This document shows, piece by piece, positions 1 to 8,043 of a stretch of DNA of 64,000 nucleotides. The notes beneath the pieces are model-generated. The model was not told the origin of the DNA, did no database searches, and saw nothing but the letters and a program-made list of their open reading frames with translations. Both the position numbers and the translations under genes were made by a program. Numbering within the stretch: position 1 is the stretch's first letter; each line of letters starts with the position of its first letter. This DNA comes from an uncultured Prevotellaceae bacterium (GTDB lineage Bacteria > Bacteroidota > Bacteroidia > Bacteroidales > Bacteroidaceae): contig UQST01000009.1 of NCBI GenBank assembly GCA_900543815.1, positions 15,894 through 79,893 of the forward strand, given 5' to 3'.

Positions 1-112
1 CCAACCCATAGAGCAGGAAGGTGAAGAGATTGAGGCCAATGAGTCCCAGGAGCACCACCTTGCCTGCCGTCAGACCGCTGCGGGTGATATCAGCCAAGAA
101 ACCGTCCATCAT
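1..112 (-). CDS. Partial membrane protein, N-terminus only
   Basis: About 37 codons are visible before the left edge of the window. The protein starts MMDGFLADITRSG and runs into a strongly hydrophobic stretch (KVVLLGLIGLNLFTFLLYG), so it begins with a short cytoplasmic or leader segment followed by a membrane span. Its ATG overlaps the TGA of the upstream FKBP gene by ATGA, so the two are probably translated together. I do not recognise the family; the remainder of the protein is outside the window. Confidence 0.6.
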   Translation of the reverse strand, partial: MMDGFLADITRSGLTAGKVVLLGLIGLNLFTFLLYGL

Positions 113-585
113 CCTATAGCCAGCAGTTCGATGTCGAAGATGAGGGTGGAAGCGCCGGGAATGCCGGGCAGCGGGCGCTTGCCATAGCCCATGTCGGCTG
201 GGATATACACCTCCCAGCGGTCGCCCACGTGCATCTTCTTGAGCGCGATTATCCATCCCTGTATGAGGTCGGAGAGGCGGATGGCAAGCGGAGTGCCGCC
301 ACGACTGCCGTCGAACACACGTCCGTCGATGAGGCGACCCGTATAGTGGGCGGTGATGATGCTGCGCTCCAGAGGCGTATCGCCCGACTGATTGCCCTCG
401 GCCAGCACCTTGTAATAGATGCCCATGGGCAGTGAAAGCACCCCTTCCTCGCGCGACTTCTCCTCCAGCCACAGGCTGTTCTGACGTGCATATTCAGCCC
501 GGCTCACCTTACCCGACTGCTTGCGCTGCTCACGCTTTGCCCTGTCGCGTTCCTCGCGACTGCTATATTTTGGTTCGTTACTCAT
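109..585 (-). CDS. FKBP-type peptidyl-prolyl cis-trans isomerase
   Basis: 158 aa. The first ~45 residues are charged and helical (many R, K and E) and carry no signal peptide, so the protein is probably cytoplasmic. Residues ~55-158 form a single FKBP domain: an ITAHYTGRLIDGRVFDGS segment, then LSDLIQGWIIALKKMHVGD, then the YIPADMGYGKRP loop and an IPGASTLIFDIELLAI end strand, all classic FKBP landmarks. The family isomerises Xaa-Pro bonds during protein folding. The gene sits between the YgbA-like gene (6 bp upstream) and a membrane-protein gene that its stop codon overlaps. Most Bacteroidetes FKBPs of this length carry a lipoprotein signal; this one does not. Confidence 0.93.
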   Translation of the reverse strand: MSNEPKYSSREERDRAKREQRKQSGKVSRAEYARQNSLWLEEKSREEGVLSLPMGIYYKVLAEGNQSGDTPLERSIITAHYTGRLIDGRVFDGSRGGTPLAIRLSDLIQGWIIALKKMHVGDRWEVYIPADMGYGKRPLPGIPGASTLIFDIELLAIG

Positions 586-591
586 TATCTG

Positions 592-972
592 TTATTTATA
601 TAAATGTTCCCGAAGTAAATGTTTAATCGCCATCATGGGATGATGAAGCATCATTCTGGGACCGGCCCAGCGCATCACCTCACGCATTTGTTCTGCCATG
701 CGAGGACTGTAGCAATGCACCTTGCACAACCGGCACGTACTCTTCTGATTGCCGAAGCGGCAACGGTCGAGCCGCCTGTGAGCATAGGTGAGCAGTTGCT
801 GGCAGTCGGAACATAATTGGCTGCCGCCATGATGATGCCGGCAATAGAAGCGCACCATCACCTCTATCCCCCTTTTCTCTTCCTCCACTCTCGTTGTCCC
901 CACAGCCCCATGCGTCTGCACCGACCCACGGGACAACCGTCCCCACAAGCCGCCACGAATAGGATTCCGCAT
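592..972 (-). CDS. Nitrous oxide-stimulated promoter family protein (YgbA-like)
   Basis: 126 aa. The body matches the YgbA_NO family: an RVEEEKRGIEVMVRFYCRHHH opening in sense (conserved YC and H), then LCSDCQQLLTYAHRRLDRC, FGNQKSTCRLCKVHCYSP and a MREVMRWAGPRMMLHHP end. The Cys/His pattern (CxxC pairs plus HCY) suggests metal binding. In enterobacteria ygbA lies in the NsrR nitric-oxide regulon; its biochemical role is not settled. The ATG at 972 overlaps the TGA of yccF by ATGA. A longer open frame upstream overlaps yccF entirely and is rejected as the start because the family homology begins just inside the chosen one. Confidence 0.85.
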   Translation of the reverse strand: MRNPIRGGLWGRLSRGSVQTHGAVGTTRVEEEKRGIEVMVRFYCRHHHGGSQLCSDCQQLLTYAHRRLDRCRFGNQKSTCRLCKVHCYSPRMAEQMREVMRWAGPRMMLHHPMMAIKHLLREHLYK

Positions 973-1349
973 CAGAAGTTCAATGTTACGTTCTTTCCAA
1001 AAGGTGCGAGCACCAGTCCTGCCATCTTGAAATGCTGGCGGGCAAAGGGCAGACCGACAATGGTGATGGCCAGCAGGAGTCCGAAGAGCACATGCACCAG
1101 CCACGCCCAAAAGCCTCCGAATATCATCCAAAGGAGGTTGAGGGGAATGCGCAGGCAACCCGGAGGACAAGTTCCCGGCTCCACACGCGACCCGAAAGGC
1201 CACAGACAGAGCAGTCCAAGCTTGAATGTCTGCAGAGCCAAAGGTATGCCTATGATGGTGACAGCCAGTGCCAGAGTGCCGGTAAAATAGCCAACGGCAG
1301 CTTCCAGGCCGCCAAAAATCCACCAGATGAGGTTTCCGAGTAAGCGCAT
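972..1349 (-). CDS. YccF domain-containing inner membrane protein
   Basis: 125 aa. It contains two copies of the YccF (DUF307) module. Each has a LxNLIWWIFGG- or LLWMIFGGFWAW-type hydrophobic opening, a TIIGIPLALQTFKLG or TIVGLPFARQHFKMA centre and a PFG end. Four membrane segments are predicted by eye. The family function is unknown. The start at 1349 (MRLLGNLIWW) is preferred over an ATG ten codons upstream because the family begins at this residue. A TATATTTG -7 element lies just upstream at 1377-1384. The gene heads a four-gene run (yccF, ygbA-like, FKBP, membrane protein), each overlapping or nearly touching the next. Confidence 0.85.
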   Translation of the reverse strand: MRLLGNLIWWIFGGLEAAVGYFTGTLALAVTIIGIPLALQTFKLGLLCLWPFGSRVEPGTCPPGCLRIPLNLLWMIFGGFWAWLVHVLFGLLLAITIVGLPFARQHFKMAGLVLAPFGKNVTLNF

Positions 1350-1376
1350 AATATATAATGTATAGTTATTCACTTG

Positions 1377-1384
1377 CAAATATA
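1377..1384 (-). promoter_or_regulatory. Bacteroidetes -7 element upstream of yccF
   Basis: On the minus strand this reads TATATTTG, a match to TAnnTTTG. No clear TTTG -33 partner is visible at 19-21 nt spacing, so the call rests on the -7 alone and on its position 28 nt before the start. Confidence 0.45.
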
Positions 1385-1834
1385 CATGATTTTATCGGCT
1401 CACGCCTTATGATGAAGAAAGAAAACGTGGGTGCAGCAACATTTTGGCCAAGAAGGTGCAGCAGCCGATGGCCGACAGGGAAGTGAAAAGCGCAGAAACA
1501 TGCAGCGCGCTGCATCCGCCACCGCAGCACGCTGCATCCGCCCTTGCAGCGTGCTGCACACGTCATCGCAGCGCGCTGCATTCAGGGCATCATCCTTACA
1601 CCGCTTTCACCCCATTGGCCCTACACAGCAAAACAAGCACCCTCCAAAGCAGGAAACAGAAGCAGGCAGCCAACCGCCCAGCAGTCTCTTCAGCCCCCAA
1701 AACAACGGTGCGGAGCCAAAAGAAGCACAGCATCCCAAGTCTGCCAGAAAGCCTGCTTACACCGGACATTCGGCCACAGGAAACCGAGAAGAGCACCCTC
1801 TACTGCCCCGAAACCTTAAAACCCGTGAAGAGAA
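1385..1834. other. Gene-free divergent intergenic region
   Basis: About 450 bp between yccF and the SulP gene. Apart from the palindromic array at 1502-1579 I see no gene, RNA or transposon. Open frames here read through the array and give low-complexity peptides rich in QRAA or CSAL, so they are not credible genes. Confidence 0.6.
1502..1579. repeat. Palindromic 22-bp-period array, locus 1
   Basis: Four 12-bp units, GCAGCGCGCTGC, GCAGCACGCTGC, GCAGCGTGCTGC and GCAGCGCGCTGC, start at 1502, 1524, 1546 and 1568. They are separated by 10-bp spacers ATCCGCCACC, ATCCGCCCTT and ACACGTCATC. Units 1 and 4 are perfect palindromes. The same four-unit, 78-bp layout recurs at 13239, 22406, 33659 and 54070. 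Confidence 0.9.
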
Positions 1835-1868
1835 GTTGGGAAAAGTTAAAGAAAAAGCCGTACCTTTG
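1835..1868 (+). promoter_or_regulatory. Promoter for the SulP gene
   Basis: GTTG at 1835-1838 and TACCTTTG at 1861-1868 are 22 nt apart and match the Bacteroidetes -33/-7 layout. The leader to the ATG at 1906 would be about 32 nt. Confidence 0.65.
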
Positions 1869-1905
1869 CAGCCCGTAAGACTTAATCAACATCCAACAGT
1901 TCTTG

Positions 1906-3594
1906 ATGAACAAACTCAGCTTTGCGCCGCGCATTGTAAGCGAACTGCGGCATTACAACAGAGAGAAATTCATGGCCGACCTGATGGCCGGCCTTATAGT
2001 GGGCATTGTGGCTCTGCCACTGGCCATCGCCTTTGGCATTGCATCAGGCGTTTCACCCTCACAGGGCATTCTCACAGCCATCATCGGCGGCTTCATCGTG
2101 AGCGCTCTGGGCGGCAGCAAGGTGCAGATAGGTGGTCCCACAGGTGCCTTCATCGTCATCATCTACGGCATTGTCAACGACCCCAATCTGGGTCTGTCGG
2201 GACTGATGATAGCCACCATGCTGGCCGGTGTGTTCCTCATCCTGCTGGGCGTATTCCGCTTGGGCACCATCATCAAGTTTATCCCTTACCCCATCGTGGT
2301 GGGTTTCACCAGCGGTATAGCCGTCACCATCTTCACCACACAGATAAAGGATCTGCTGGGACTGAGCATTGACGGCAAGCTGCCAGGCGACTTCCTGAGC
2401 AAATGGGGCGTGTATCTGCAGAATCTGCACACCATCGACTGGACCACAGCAGCCGTGGGACTGCTGAGCATCATCATCATAGCACTCACCCCCAAGGTGT
2501 CCAAGAAGATTCCCGGATCGCTGGTGGCCATCATCGTCATGACGGTGGGTGTGTATTTCCTCAATGCCCACACCGACATGCATGTAAGCACCATCGGCGA
2601 CCAGTTCGGCGAGATAAAGGCAAGCATCCCGCCTCTCACCGTGCCCAATATCACCTGGGAGGGACTGAAGGGTCTGTTCCCCACAGCCATGGTTATCGCT
2701 GTACTGGGTGCCATAGAGTCGTTGCTGTCGGCCACCGTGGCTGATGGTGTGTGCGGCGACCGCCACAACTCCAACCAGGAACTCATAGGTCAGGGAGTGG
2801 CCAACCTGTGTACACCGCTCTTCGGAGGCATCCCCTGCACGGGAGCCATCGCACGTACCATGACCAACATCAACAATGGCGGACGCACCCCTATGGCCGG
2901 TATCTTCCATGCCATCGTGCTGCTCGTCATCTTCCTGGCACTTATGCCCCTGGCTGCATATATCCCCATGGCCTGTCTGGCTGGCGTGCTGGTGATAGTC
3001 TCATACGGAATGAGCGGCTGGCGAACATTCCTTCAGATCATGCGCAACCCCAAGAGCGACATCGCCGTGCTCATTGTCACCTTCCTGCTCACCGTCATCT
3101 TCGACCTCACAGTAGCCATTGAGGTGGGTCTGCTCATCGCCTGCCTGCTCTTCATGAGACGAATGGCAGAGACCACACAGGTGAAGGTGATAGCCGACGA
3201 GATAGACCCCAACGAGGAGACAGACGCCGAGGTGCACGAGGAGCGACTGGTTATCCCGCAGGGAGTGGAGGTGTATGAAATCAACGGCCCCTACTTCTTC
3301 GGCATCGCGAGCAAGTTTGACGATATAATGGCAACCATGGAGAAGCGGCCCAAGGTGCGCATCATACGCATGCGTAGAGTTCCATTCATCGACTCTACAG
3401 GCATTCACAACCTGCAGAACCTGTGCCAGATGAGCCACCGAGAAGGCACTCACATCGTGCTCTCAGGCGTGCAGCAGAAGGTGTATGACGTGCTGGAGCA
3501 CAACGGATTCTGCCATCTGTTGGGCAAAGACCACATCTGCCCCAACATCAACGTGGCGCTGAAAAAGGCCGAGGAGATTGTCCACAGGGGATAA
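1906..3594 (+). CDS. SulP family anion transporter with C-terminal STAS domain
   Basis: 562 aa. Residues ~20-420 form the multi-span SulP transport core, opening with DLMAGLIVGIVALPLAIAFG and including the SSQG-like GVSPSQG loop and the GGPTGAF motif. A conserved NSNQELIGQGVANLCTPLFG segment marks the later helices. Residues ~455-555 form a cytoplasmic STAS domain with the DSTG loop (FIDSTGIHNL). SulP proteins carry sulfate, bicarbonate, dicarboxylates or other anions by H+ or Na+ coupling; the substrate cannot be read from sequence. A TTG one codon upstream is less likely than the ATG at 1906. The gene appears monocistronic, with its own promoter and a hairpin after it. Confidence 0.93.
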   Translation: MNKLSFAPRIVSELRHYNREKFMADLMAGLIVGIVALPLAIAFGIASGVSPSQGILTAIIGGFIVSALGGSKVQIGGPTGAFIVIIYGIVNDPNLGLSGLMIATMLAGVFLILLGVFRLGTIIKFIPYPIVVGFTSGIAVTIFTTQIKDLLGLSIDGKLPGDFLSKWGVYLQNLHTIDWTTAAVGLLSIIIIALTPKVSKKIPGSLVAIIVMTVGVYFLNAHTDMHVSTIGDQFGEIKASIPPLTVPNITWEGLKGLFPTAMVIAVLGAIESLLSATVADGVCGDRHNSNQELIGQGVANLCTPLFGGIPCTGAIARTMTNINNGGRTPMAGIFHAIVLLVIFLALMPLAAYIPMACLAGVLVIVSYGMSGWRTFLQIMRNPKSDIAVLIVTFLLTVIFDLTVAIEVGLLIACLLFMRRMAETTQVKVIADEIDPNEETDAEVHEERLVIPQGVEVYEINGPYFFGIASKFDDIMATMEKRPKVRIIRMRRVPFIDSTGIHNLQNLCQMSHREGTHIVLSGVQQKVYDVLEHNGFCHLLGKDHICPNINVALKKAEEIVHRG

Positions 3595-3607
3595 TCACAC
3601 ACCATAC

Positions 3608-3649
3608 TTCGGGCTGGTGGATGCTCCCAGGGGCACCTTCCAGCCCGAA
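3608..3649 (+). terminator. Hairpin after the SulP gene
   Basis: TTCGGGCTGG (3608-3617) pairs with CCAGCCCGAA (3640-3649). The 10-bp perfect stem has a 22-nt loop. No T-tract follows, so termination strength is doubtful. Confidence 0.5.
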
Positions 3650-3705
3650 CTGTCATGTGGCGGAAGCAAATAACATGGAAAACGGAAATTAGAGCGGCAA
3701 CAGCC

Positions 3706-3736
3706 TTTGCCGATAACGGAATTAAGCGTATCTTTG
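3706..3736 (+). promoter_or_regulatory. Promoter for the 87-aa gene
   Basis: TTTG at 3706-3709, 19 nt, then TATCTTTG at 3729-3736: a near-perfect Bacteroidetes promoter. The ATG follows at 3784. Confidence 0.8.
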
Positions 3737-3783
3737 TAAATCATGCACGCATGAGGCGTGCTAACCAATAAAAGATACGTACA

Positions 3784-4047
3784 ATGAATCGCAGAACACT
3801 GAAGAGACTGACCAGCAACCTGTGCGGTGAGCTGTTTGCAGAATGCGTCGTGCTGTCACACATCCACAAGGACAAGCAGGAGCAGATAGACAAGATAATG
3901 GTGAAGATACTCAATGGACAGGACAGCATGCTGTGCCGTCTGTCACACGTGGAGCCTGGCAACGTGAAGGGATTCTTCAAGAAGTACCACGAAGACCTGA
4001 AGGCTCTGGAGCAGGAGACCACACAGATGATGGAGGAACTGGGCTAA
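3784..4047 (+). CDS. Small conserved hypothetical protein
   Basis: 87 aa, charged and mostly helical, with no signal peptide or membrane span. It starts MNRRTLKRLTSNLCGELFAEC and ends in an acidic helix ETTQMMEELG. A strong promoter stands 48 nt upstream, which is the best argument that it is expressed. I do not recognise a domain. The next gene starts 155 bp downstream, and nothing else was found in that gap. Confidence 0.75.
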   Translation: MNRRTLKRLTSNLCGELFAECVVLSHIHKDKQEQIDKIMVKILNGQDSMLCRLSHVEPGNVKGFFKKYHEDLKALEQETTQMMEELG

Positions 4048-4202
4048 AGGCCCACAGGCAGCACAGACGGCTGCTGCACACATCACTTTGAGAGATGCCG
4101 CTCTGGCTCTGACCGCACACCGGCCAGCAGCCAGCGAAGAGGCACACACCAGCGGCCAACCGCAACGGGAGTCCGCCGAACGACAAGCGCAAAACCAACA
4201 GA

Positions 4203-4748
4203 ATGATCCAGAAACTATTCAGACGGATACTGTACAGATGGATGGGATTCTCGGAGGTGGTCACCGAACCACGTCCCGAGAAGTACATCATCGTGATGGC
4301 TCCGCATACAAGCAACTGGGACTTCATCATTGGCATACTCTACGCACATGCCGAAGGGTTCCGAAGCAACTTCCTCATAAAGAAGGAATGGTTCTTTTGG
4401 CCCATGGGCAAACTGATGAGAAAGCTGGGAGGCATACCCGTCTATCGCGACAAGAAGATGGGATCGACCGACCGGCTCGCTGCATTGGCCATGGAGTCGA
4501 AGGAGTTTCACCTGTGCATCACACCCGAAGGAACACGCAAGCCCAACAGCGAGTGGAAGCGCGGTTTCTACTATATCGCACTCAAGGCAAAACTCCCCAT
4601 CCTGCTCTACGGCGTGGATTACAAGGAGAAGAAGATAGAATGCACCAAGACCATTGTGCCCAACGGCGACGTGGAAGGACAGATGGCCGAGATAAAGGAC
4701 TACTTTAAGCGTTTCGTGGCAAAGAAGCCCGAGAACTTTGCAACATAA
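4203..4748 (+). CDS. Lysophospholipid acyltransferase family protein (PlsC-like)
   Basis: 181 aa. It has the glycerolipid acyltransferase HxxxxD motif as HTSNWD (H35, D40) and a downstream PEGTRKP block, the substrate-phosphate motif. The family transfers an acyl group to a lysophospholipid or related acceptor at the inner membrane. The protein is short, holding the catalytic core only, as in the Bacteroidetes versions often annotated as 1-acyl-glycerol-3-phosphate acyltransferases. The stop TAA is followed after one base by the ATG of the 976-aa gene, so the two are probably cotranscribed. Confidence 0.9.
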   Translation: MIQKLFRRILYRWMGFSEVVTEPRPEKYIIVMAPHTSNWDFIIGILYAHAEGFRSNFLIKKEWFFWPMGKLMRKLGGIPVYRDKKMGSTDRLAALAMESKEFHLCITPEGTRKPNSEWKRGFYYIALKAKLPILLYGVDYKEKKIECTKTIVPNGDVEGQMAEIKDYFKRFVAKKPENFAT

Positions 4749-7679
4749 ATGAACATCAACATCAAGGCCACCCTGGCTATGGTGGCAATTTGCCTCATGG
4801 GGGCAACACAGGCAGGTGCGCAGAACGAGTCAAAGGCTCTGCGCACAGTACTTGCCGACTATCTGGAGAACTACAACCGCAATGCCACCTGCTACACGAG
4901 CTACGACCGTGTGACAGTGGAGGATATCACCGTAAACGCAGAAGAGCGTAAGGTGTATATCTACCTGAACGCTGGTTTTCTGGGGCAACCGTTCACACCC
5001 GAATCGGTGAAGAGCATCAAGGAGAACATACAGCAGCGTCTGCCCAAGAACCTGCAGCGCTATGATGTGGTAGTCTATGCCGACGGCACCCCCATCGATA
5101 TGCTTGTGCCGGTGAACCTGGCAGAGAAGAAGGACCCTACCAGGATGTATGGCAAGCTGGACTACAAAGGTCACCCATGGGTGCAAAGGGAATCGCTCCC
5201 CTACTCCATCACACGCGGACTGCAAGGCAGGCATCTCTGTCTGTGGGCCAGTCACGGCAAGTATTTCAGCAACAATGCACAGAAATGGGTGTGGCAACGT
5301 CCCCGTCTGTTCTGCACAACAGAAGACCTTTTCACACAGACCATCGTGGTGCCTTATCTCATGCCCATGCTGGAGAACGCAGGAGCGTGCATCTTCACCC
5401 CCCGCGAGCGCGACTGGCAGAAGAATGAGGTGATAGTGGATAACGACACACCCGACTCCAACGGCCTTTACCAGGAAGTGAACGGCCGACACCAGTGGAC
5501 TGATGCCGGCACAGGATTTGCCTATCTGCGTGCTTATTACCAGGATGGAGACAACCCCTTCACCGATGGTTCGTGCCGCATGACGGAAAGCGTGACGGGC
5601 AGAAAGACGCTCAGCACAGTGGTGTGGCGGCCTGTCATCCCCGAAGAAGGCGACTATGCGGTGTATGTTTCCTATAAGACTTTGCCCAACAGCATCGATG
5701 ACGCTCATTATGTAGTACGCCATCAGGGTATGGACACTCCCTTCACCGTCAACCAGAAGATGGGTAGCGGCACATGGGTATATCTGGGCACTTTCCGCTT
5801 CAGCCCGGGCGACTTGAACAACAACTGCGTTCTGCTCACCAACCAAAGCAGTTCGCGCGGAATGGTGACCGCCGATGCCGTACGCTTCGGAGGCGGTATG
5901 AGCAACATTGTACGCTCTGACGACACAATGGACTACGCACTCTGCAGTGGAATGCCACGTTTTCTGGAGGCCGCCAGATACTCGGCTCTTTGGTATGGCT
6001 TCCCGGTGGATACCTATCGGGTGAAGGATAGCGACGACTACGGAGACGACATCAACGTGCGCTCCAGAACGGAGAACTACCTGGGCAGGGGCAGTGTGTA
6101 TCTGCCTGGAGACAGCGGACTGTGCGTACCCTTGGAGATGAGTATGGCCCTTCACAGCGATGCGGGCTTCCGCAAGGACAGCACCATCGTGGGTTCATTG
6201 GGCATCTACACCACCGATTTCTACGAAGGAATCACCGGCGCAGGACTGTCACGTCTGACCAGCAGAGACCTGGCCGACATCGTGATGACGCAAGTGTACG
6301 GCGATCTGACCAACACCTTCGGCAACTGGACACGCAGGCAGATGTACAACCGCAACTATGGCGAAACACGCGAACCGCAATATCCTGCCATCATACTGGA
6401 GATGCTGAGCCACCAGAACTGGGCTGACATGCGCATGGCACACGACCCCTACTTCAAGTTCACCATGGCAAGGGCCATCTACAAGGGCATCCTGCGCTAT
6501 CTGACAACCGTACACAAGTGTGATGCAGTGGTGCAACCGTTGCCTGTCAACAGCCTGAGCAGCAGTCTGAACGTACGTAAAGGCAAGGTGAGACTGGCCT
6601 GGCAACCCACCGTGGATGCTTTGGAAGAAACGGCACAACCCTCCAAATACATTATATATATAAGCCGCAACGGCAGTGGCTTCGACAATGGAACAGCCGT
6701 TGACGCACGTTCCACAGCAGCCGACATCGATGTGGAACCGGGTGTGCTGTACCGTTTCCGCGTCACCGCAGCCAACGCGGGCGGAGAGAGCATGCCGTCA
6801 GAGGAGGTGTGCTGCTACCTTGCCGGGGAAAACGCACCGCACATCCTGGTGGTAGATGGCTTCCAGAGAGTGGCAGGTCCAAAGGCCTTCAACACCGAGA
6901 AGACCTCTGGTTTCGACATGAGCGATGACCCTGGAGTGGCCGACGTAAGAACTCCCGGCTATTGCGGCTACCAGCTTTATTTCGGCAAGGACGGTTGTGG
7001 CAAGGAGAACAGTACCGGCCACGGCTACAGCGGAAGTGAACTGGAAGGTAAGGTGCTGGCCGGCAACACGCACAACTGGGCCTGCCTGCATGCACAAGAG
7101 ATACTCAAGAACGGACAATACAACATCAGCAGCTGCGTGGCTTCGGCATGCTCCACAATGGATGCCAGCCAGTTTGCAATGGCCGACATAGCCTTTGGTG
7201 CACAGCGGGCCGACGGCTATGCAATGCGCACCTACAAGACTTTCACACCCGAGGTGATAAACCTCGTGCAGCAACTGACAAGCAACGGAAAGGGTGTGCT
7301 GGTGAGTGGCGCCTACATAGGAACCGACATGCAGGCACCTGCCGAGCAGCAGTTCCTGAGCCAGACACTGAAATGGACATGCAACTCAACGGTCTTTGCC
7401 GACAACGGAATGACGGTGCAAGGCATGAACACACAGGCTTCCATCTTCACCGAACCCAATGAAGATCACTACTGGGTGCGCCATATGGACGTGCTGCAGC
7501 CTGCTGCACCGGCCTTTGCCGCCATGCAGTACGGTGACAGCCAGAACGCTTCGGCAGTGGCCTATCAGGGCAGCGACTACAAGGCCATCTCCTACGGATT
7601 CCCGCTGGAGTGCATCACGTCGCCCGAAGCAAGAAGCGCCATCTTCGGTGCATCCATACAGTTCCTGCTTGCGAAATGA
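4749..7679 (+). CDS. Large secreted protein: amidase-like fold with inserted golvesin-like domain and FN3
   Basis: 976 aa with a Sec signal peptide (cleavage near AGAQ, residues ~22-25). The ASHGKYF segment (H169), TTEDLFTQ (E192), LHSDAG (H469) and PAIILEML (E551) fall in the order and style of the two zinc histidines, the zinc glutamate and the catalytic glutamate of Amidase_3 enzymes. Between E192 and H469 lies a ~160-aa beta-rich stretch (GDYAVYVSYKTLPNSIDDA, then VYLGTFRF) that resembles the golvesin C-terminal domain. A fibronectin type III module covers ~595-690, followed by a ~280-aa alpha/beta C-terminal domain (HILVVDGFQRV opening). Bacteroidetes relatives are often annotated xanthan lyase. 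Cell-wall amidase activity is inference from the motifs. Confidence 0.8.
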   Translation: MNINIKATLAMVAICLMGATQAGAQNESKALRTVLADYLENYNRNATCYTSYDRVTVEDITVNAEERKVYIYLNAGFLGQPFTPESVKSIKENIQQRLPKNLQRYDVVVYADGTPIDMLVPVNLAEKKDPTRMYGKLDYKGHPWVQRESLPYSITRGLQGRHLCLWASHGKYFSNNAQKWVWQRPRLFCTTEDLFTQTIVVPYLMPMLENAGACIFTPRERDWQKNEVIVDNDTPDSNGLYQEVNGRHQWTDAGTGFAYLRAYYQDGDNPFTDGSCRMTESVTGRKTLSTVVWRPVIPEEGDYAVYVSYKTLPNSIDDAHYVVRHQGMDTPFTVNQKMGSGTWVYLGTFRFSPGDLNNNCVLLTNQSSSRGMVTADAVRFGGGMSNIVRSDDTMDYALCSGMPRFLEAARYSALWYGFPVDTYRVKDSDDYGDDINVRSRTENYLGRGSVYLPGDSGLCVPLEMSMALHSDAGFRKDSTIVGSLGIYTTDFYEGITGAGLSRLTSRDLADIVMTQVYGDLTNTFGNWTRRQMYNRNYGETREPQYPAIILEMLSHQNWADMRMAHDPYFKFTMARAIYKGILRYLTTVHKCDAVVQPLPVNSLSSSLNVRKGKVRLAWQPTVDALEETAQPSKYIIYISRNGSGFDNGTAVDARSTAADIDVEPGVLYRFRVTAANAGGESMPSEEVCCYLAGENAPHILVVDGFQRVAGPKAFNTEKTSGFDMSDDPGVADVRTPGYCGYQLYFGKDGCGKENSTGHGYSGSELEGKVLAGNTHNWACLHAQEILKNGQYNISSCVASACSTMDASQFAMADIAFGAQRADGYAMRTYKTFTPEVINLVQQLTSNGKGVLVSGAYIGTDMQAPAEQQFLSQTLKWTCNSTVFADNGMTVQGMNTQASIFTEPNEDHYWVRHMDVLQPAAPAFAAMQYGDSQNASAVAYQGSDYKAISYGFPLECITSPEARSAIFGASIQFLLAK

Positions 7680-7707
7680 ACTTCAAGTATAACCATACAT
7701 TATATAT

Positions 7708-8043
7708 ATGTACCAGATAGTATGTAACGAAAAGGGGTCAAGGACGCTCGAAGTACTCGACGAGCACCTGGAGACCATCGAGAAGCACAATCTCTTCACC
7801 GACCTGCTGGACAGCAACGGCATCGTCAACGAGAATGTGCTGGAGAAACTGCGCCTCAACGTGCGTTCTCTGCTCAACAACGAGCATCCCGACGCCGGGC
7901 TGCTCAAGCTGTGCCAGGACATTCTCTTCCACGATAATATGAAGGCATTCGGCCTGCATCAGCTCATCCTCCTCTTCCTCGACTGGGAGAAGGAGAAGCT
8001 GGAGGCGCTTAAACCCGAACTGGAAACCGAGAGCGAGAGTTGA
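7708..8043 (+). CDS. Conserved hypothetical protein upstream of the YgiQ gene
   Basis: 111 aa, acidic, largely helical and probably cytoplasmic. It starts MYQIVCNEKGSRTLEVLDEH and ends in an E-rich tail. No domain is recognised. The last four bases (TTGA) overlap the TTG start of the radical SAM gene, indicating translational coupling. It follows the secreted amidase-like gene by 28 bp. Confidence 0.75.
   Translation: MYQIVCNEKGSRTLEVLDEHLETIEKHNLFTDLLDSNGIVNENVLEKLRLNVRSLLNNEHPDAGLLKLCQDILFHDNMKAFGLHQLILLFLDWEKEKLEALKPELETESES

Noticed and set aside
592..1323. A 243-codon minus-strand reading frame containing the YgbA-like protein
   Set aside because: Its upstream half overlaps the conserved yccF gene and has no family homology. 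The start at 972, which overlaps the yccF stop by ATGA, fits the family N-terminus.
1502..1579. CRISPR array
   Set aside because: The repeated unit is only 12 bp, palindromic and variable, spacers are 10 bp, and no cas gene is in the window.
1431..2372. Long plus-strand open frame through the array and into the SulP gene
   Set aside because: It translates the palindromic array into low-complexity peptide and then runs out of frame with the clear SulP protein.
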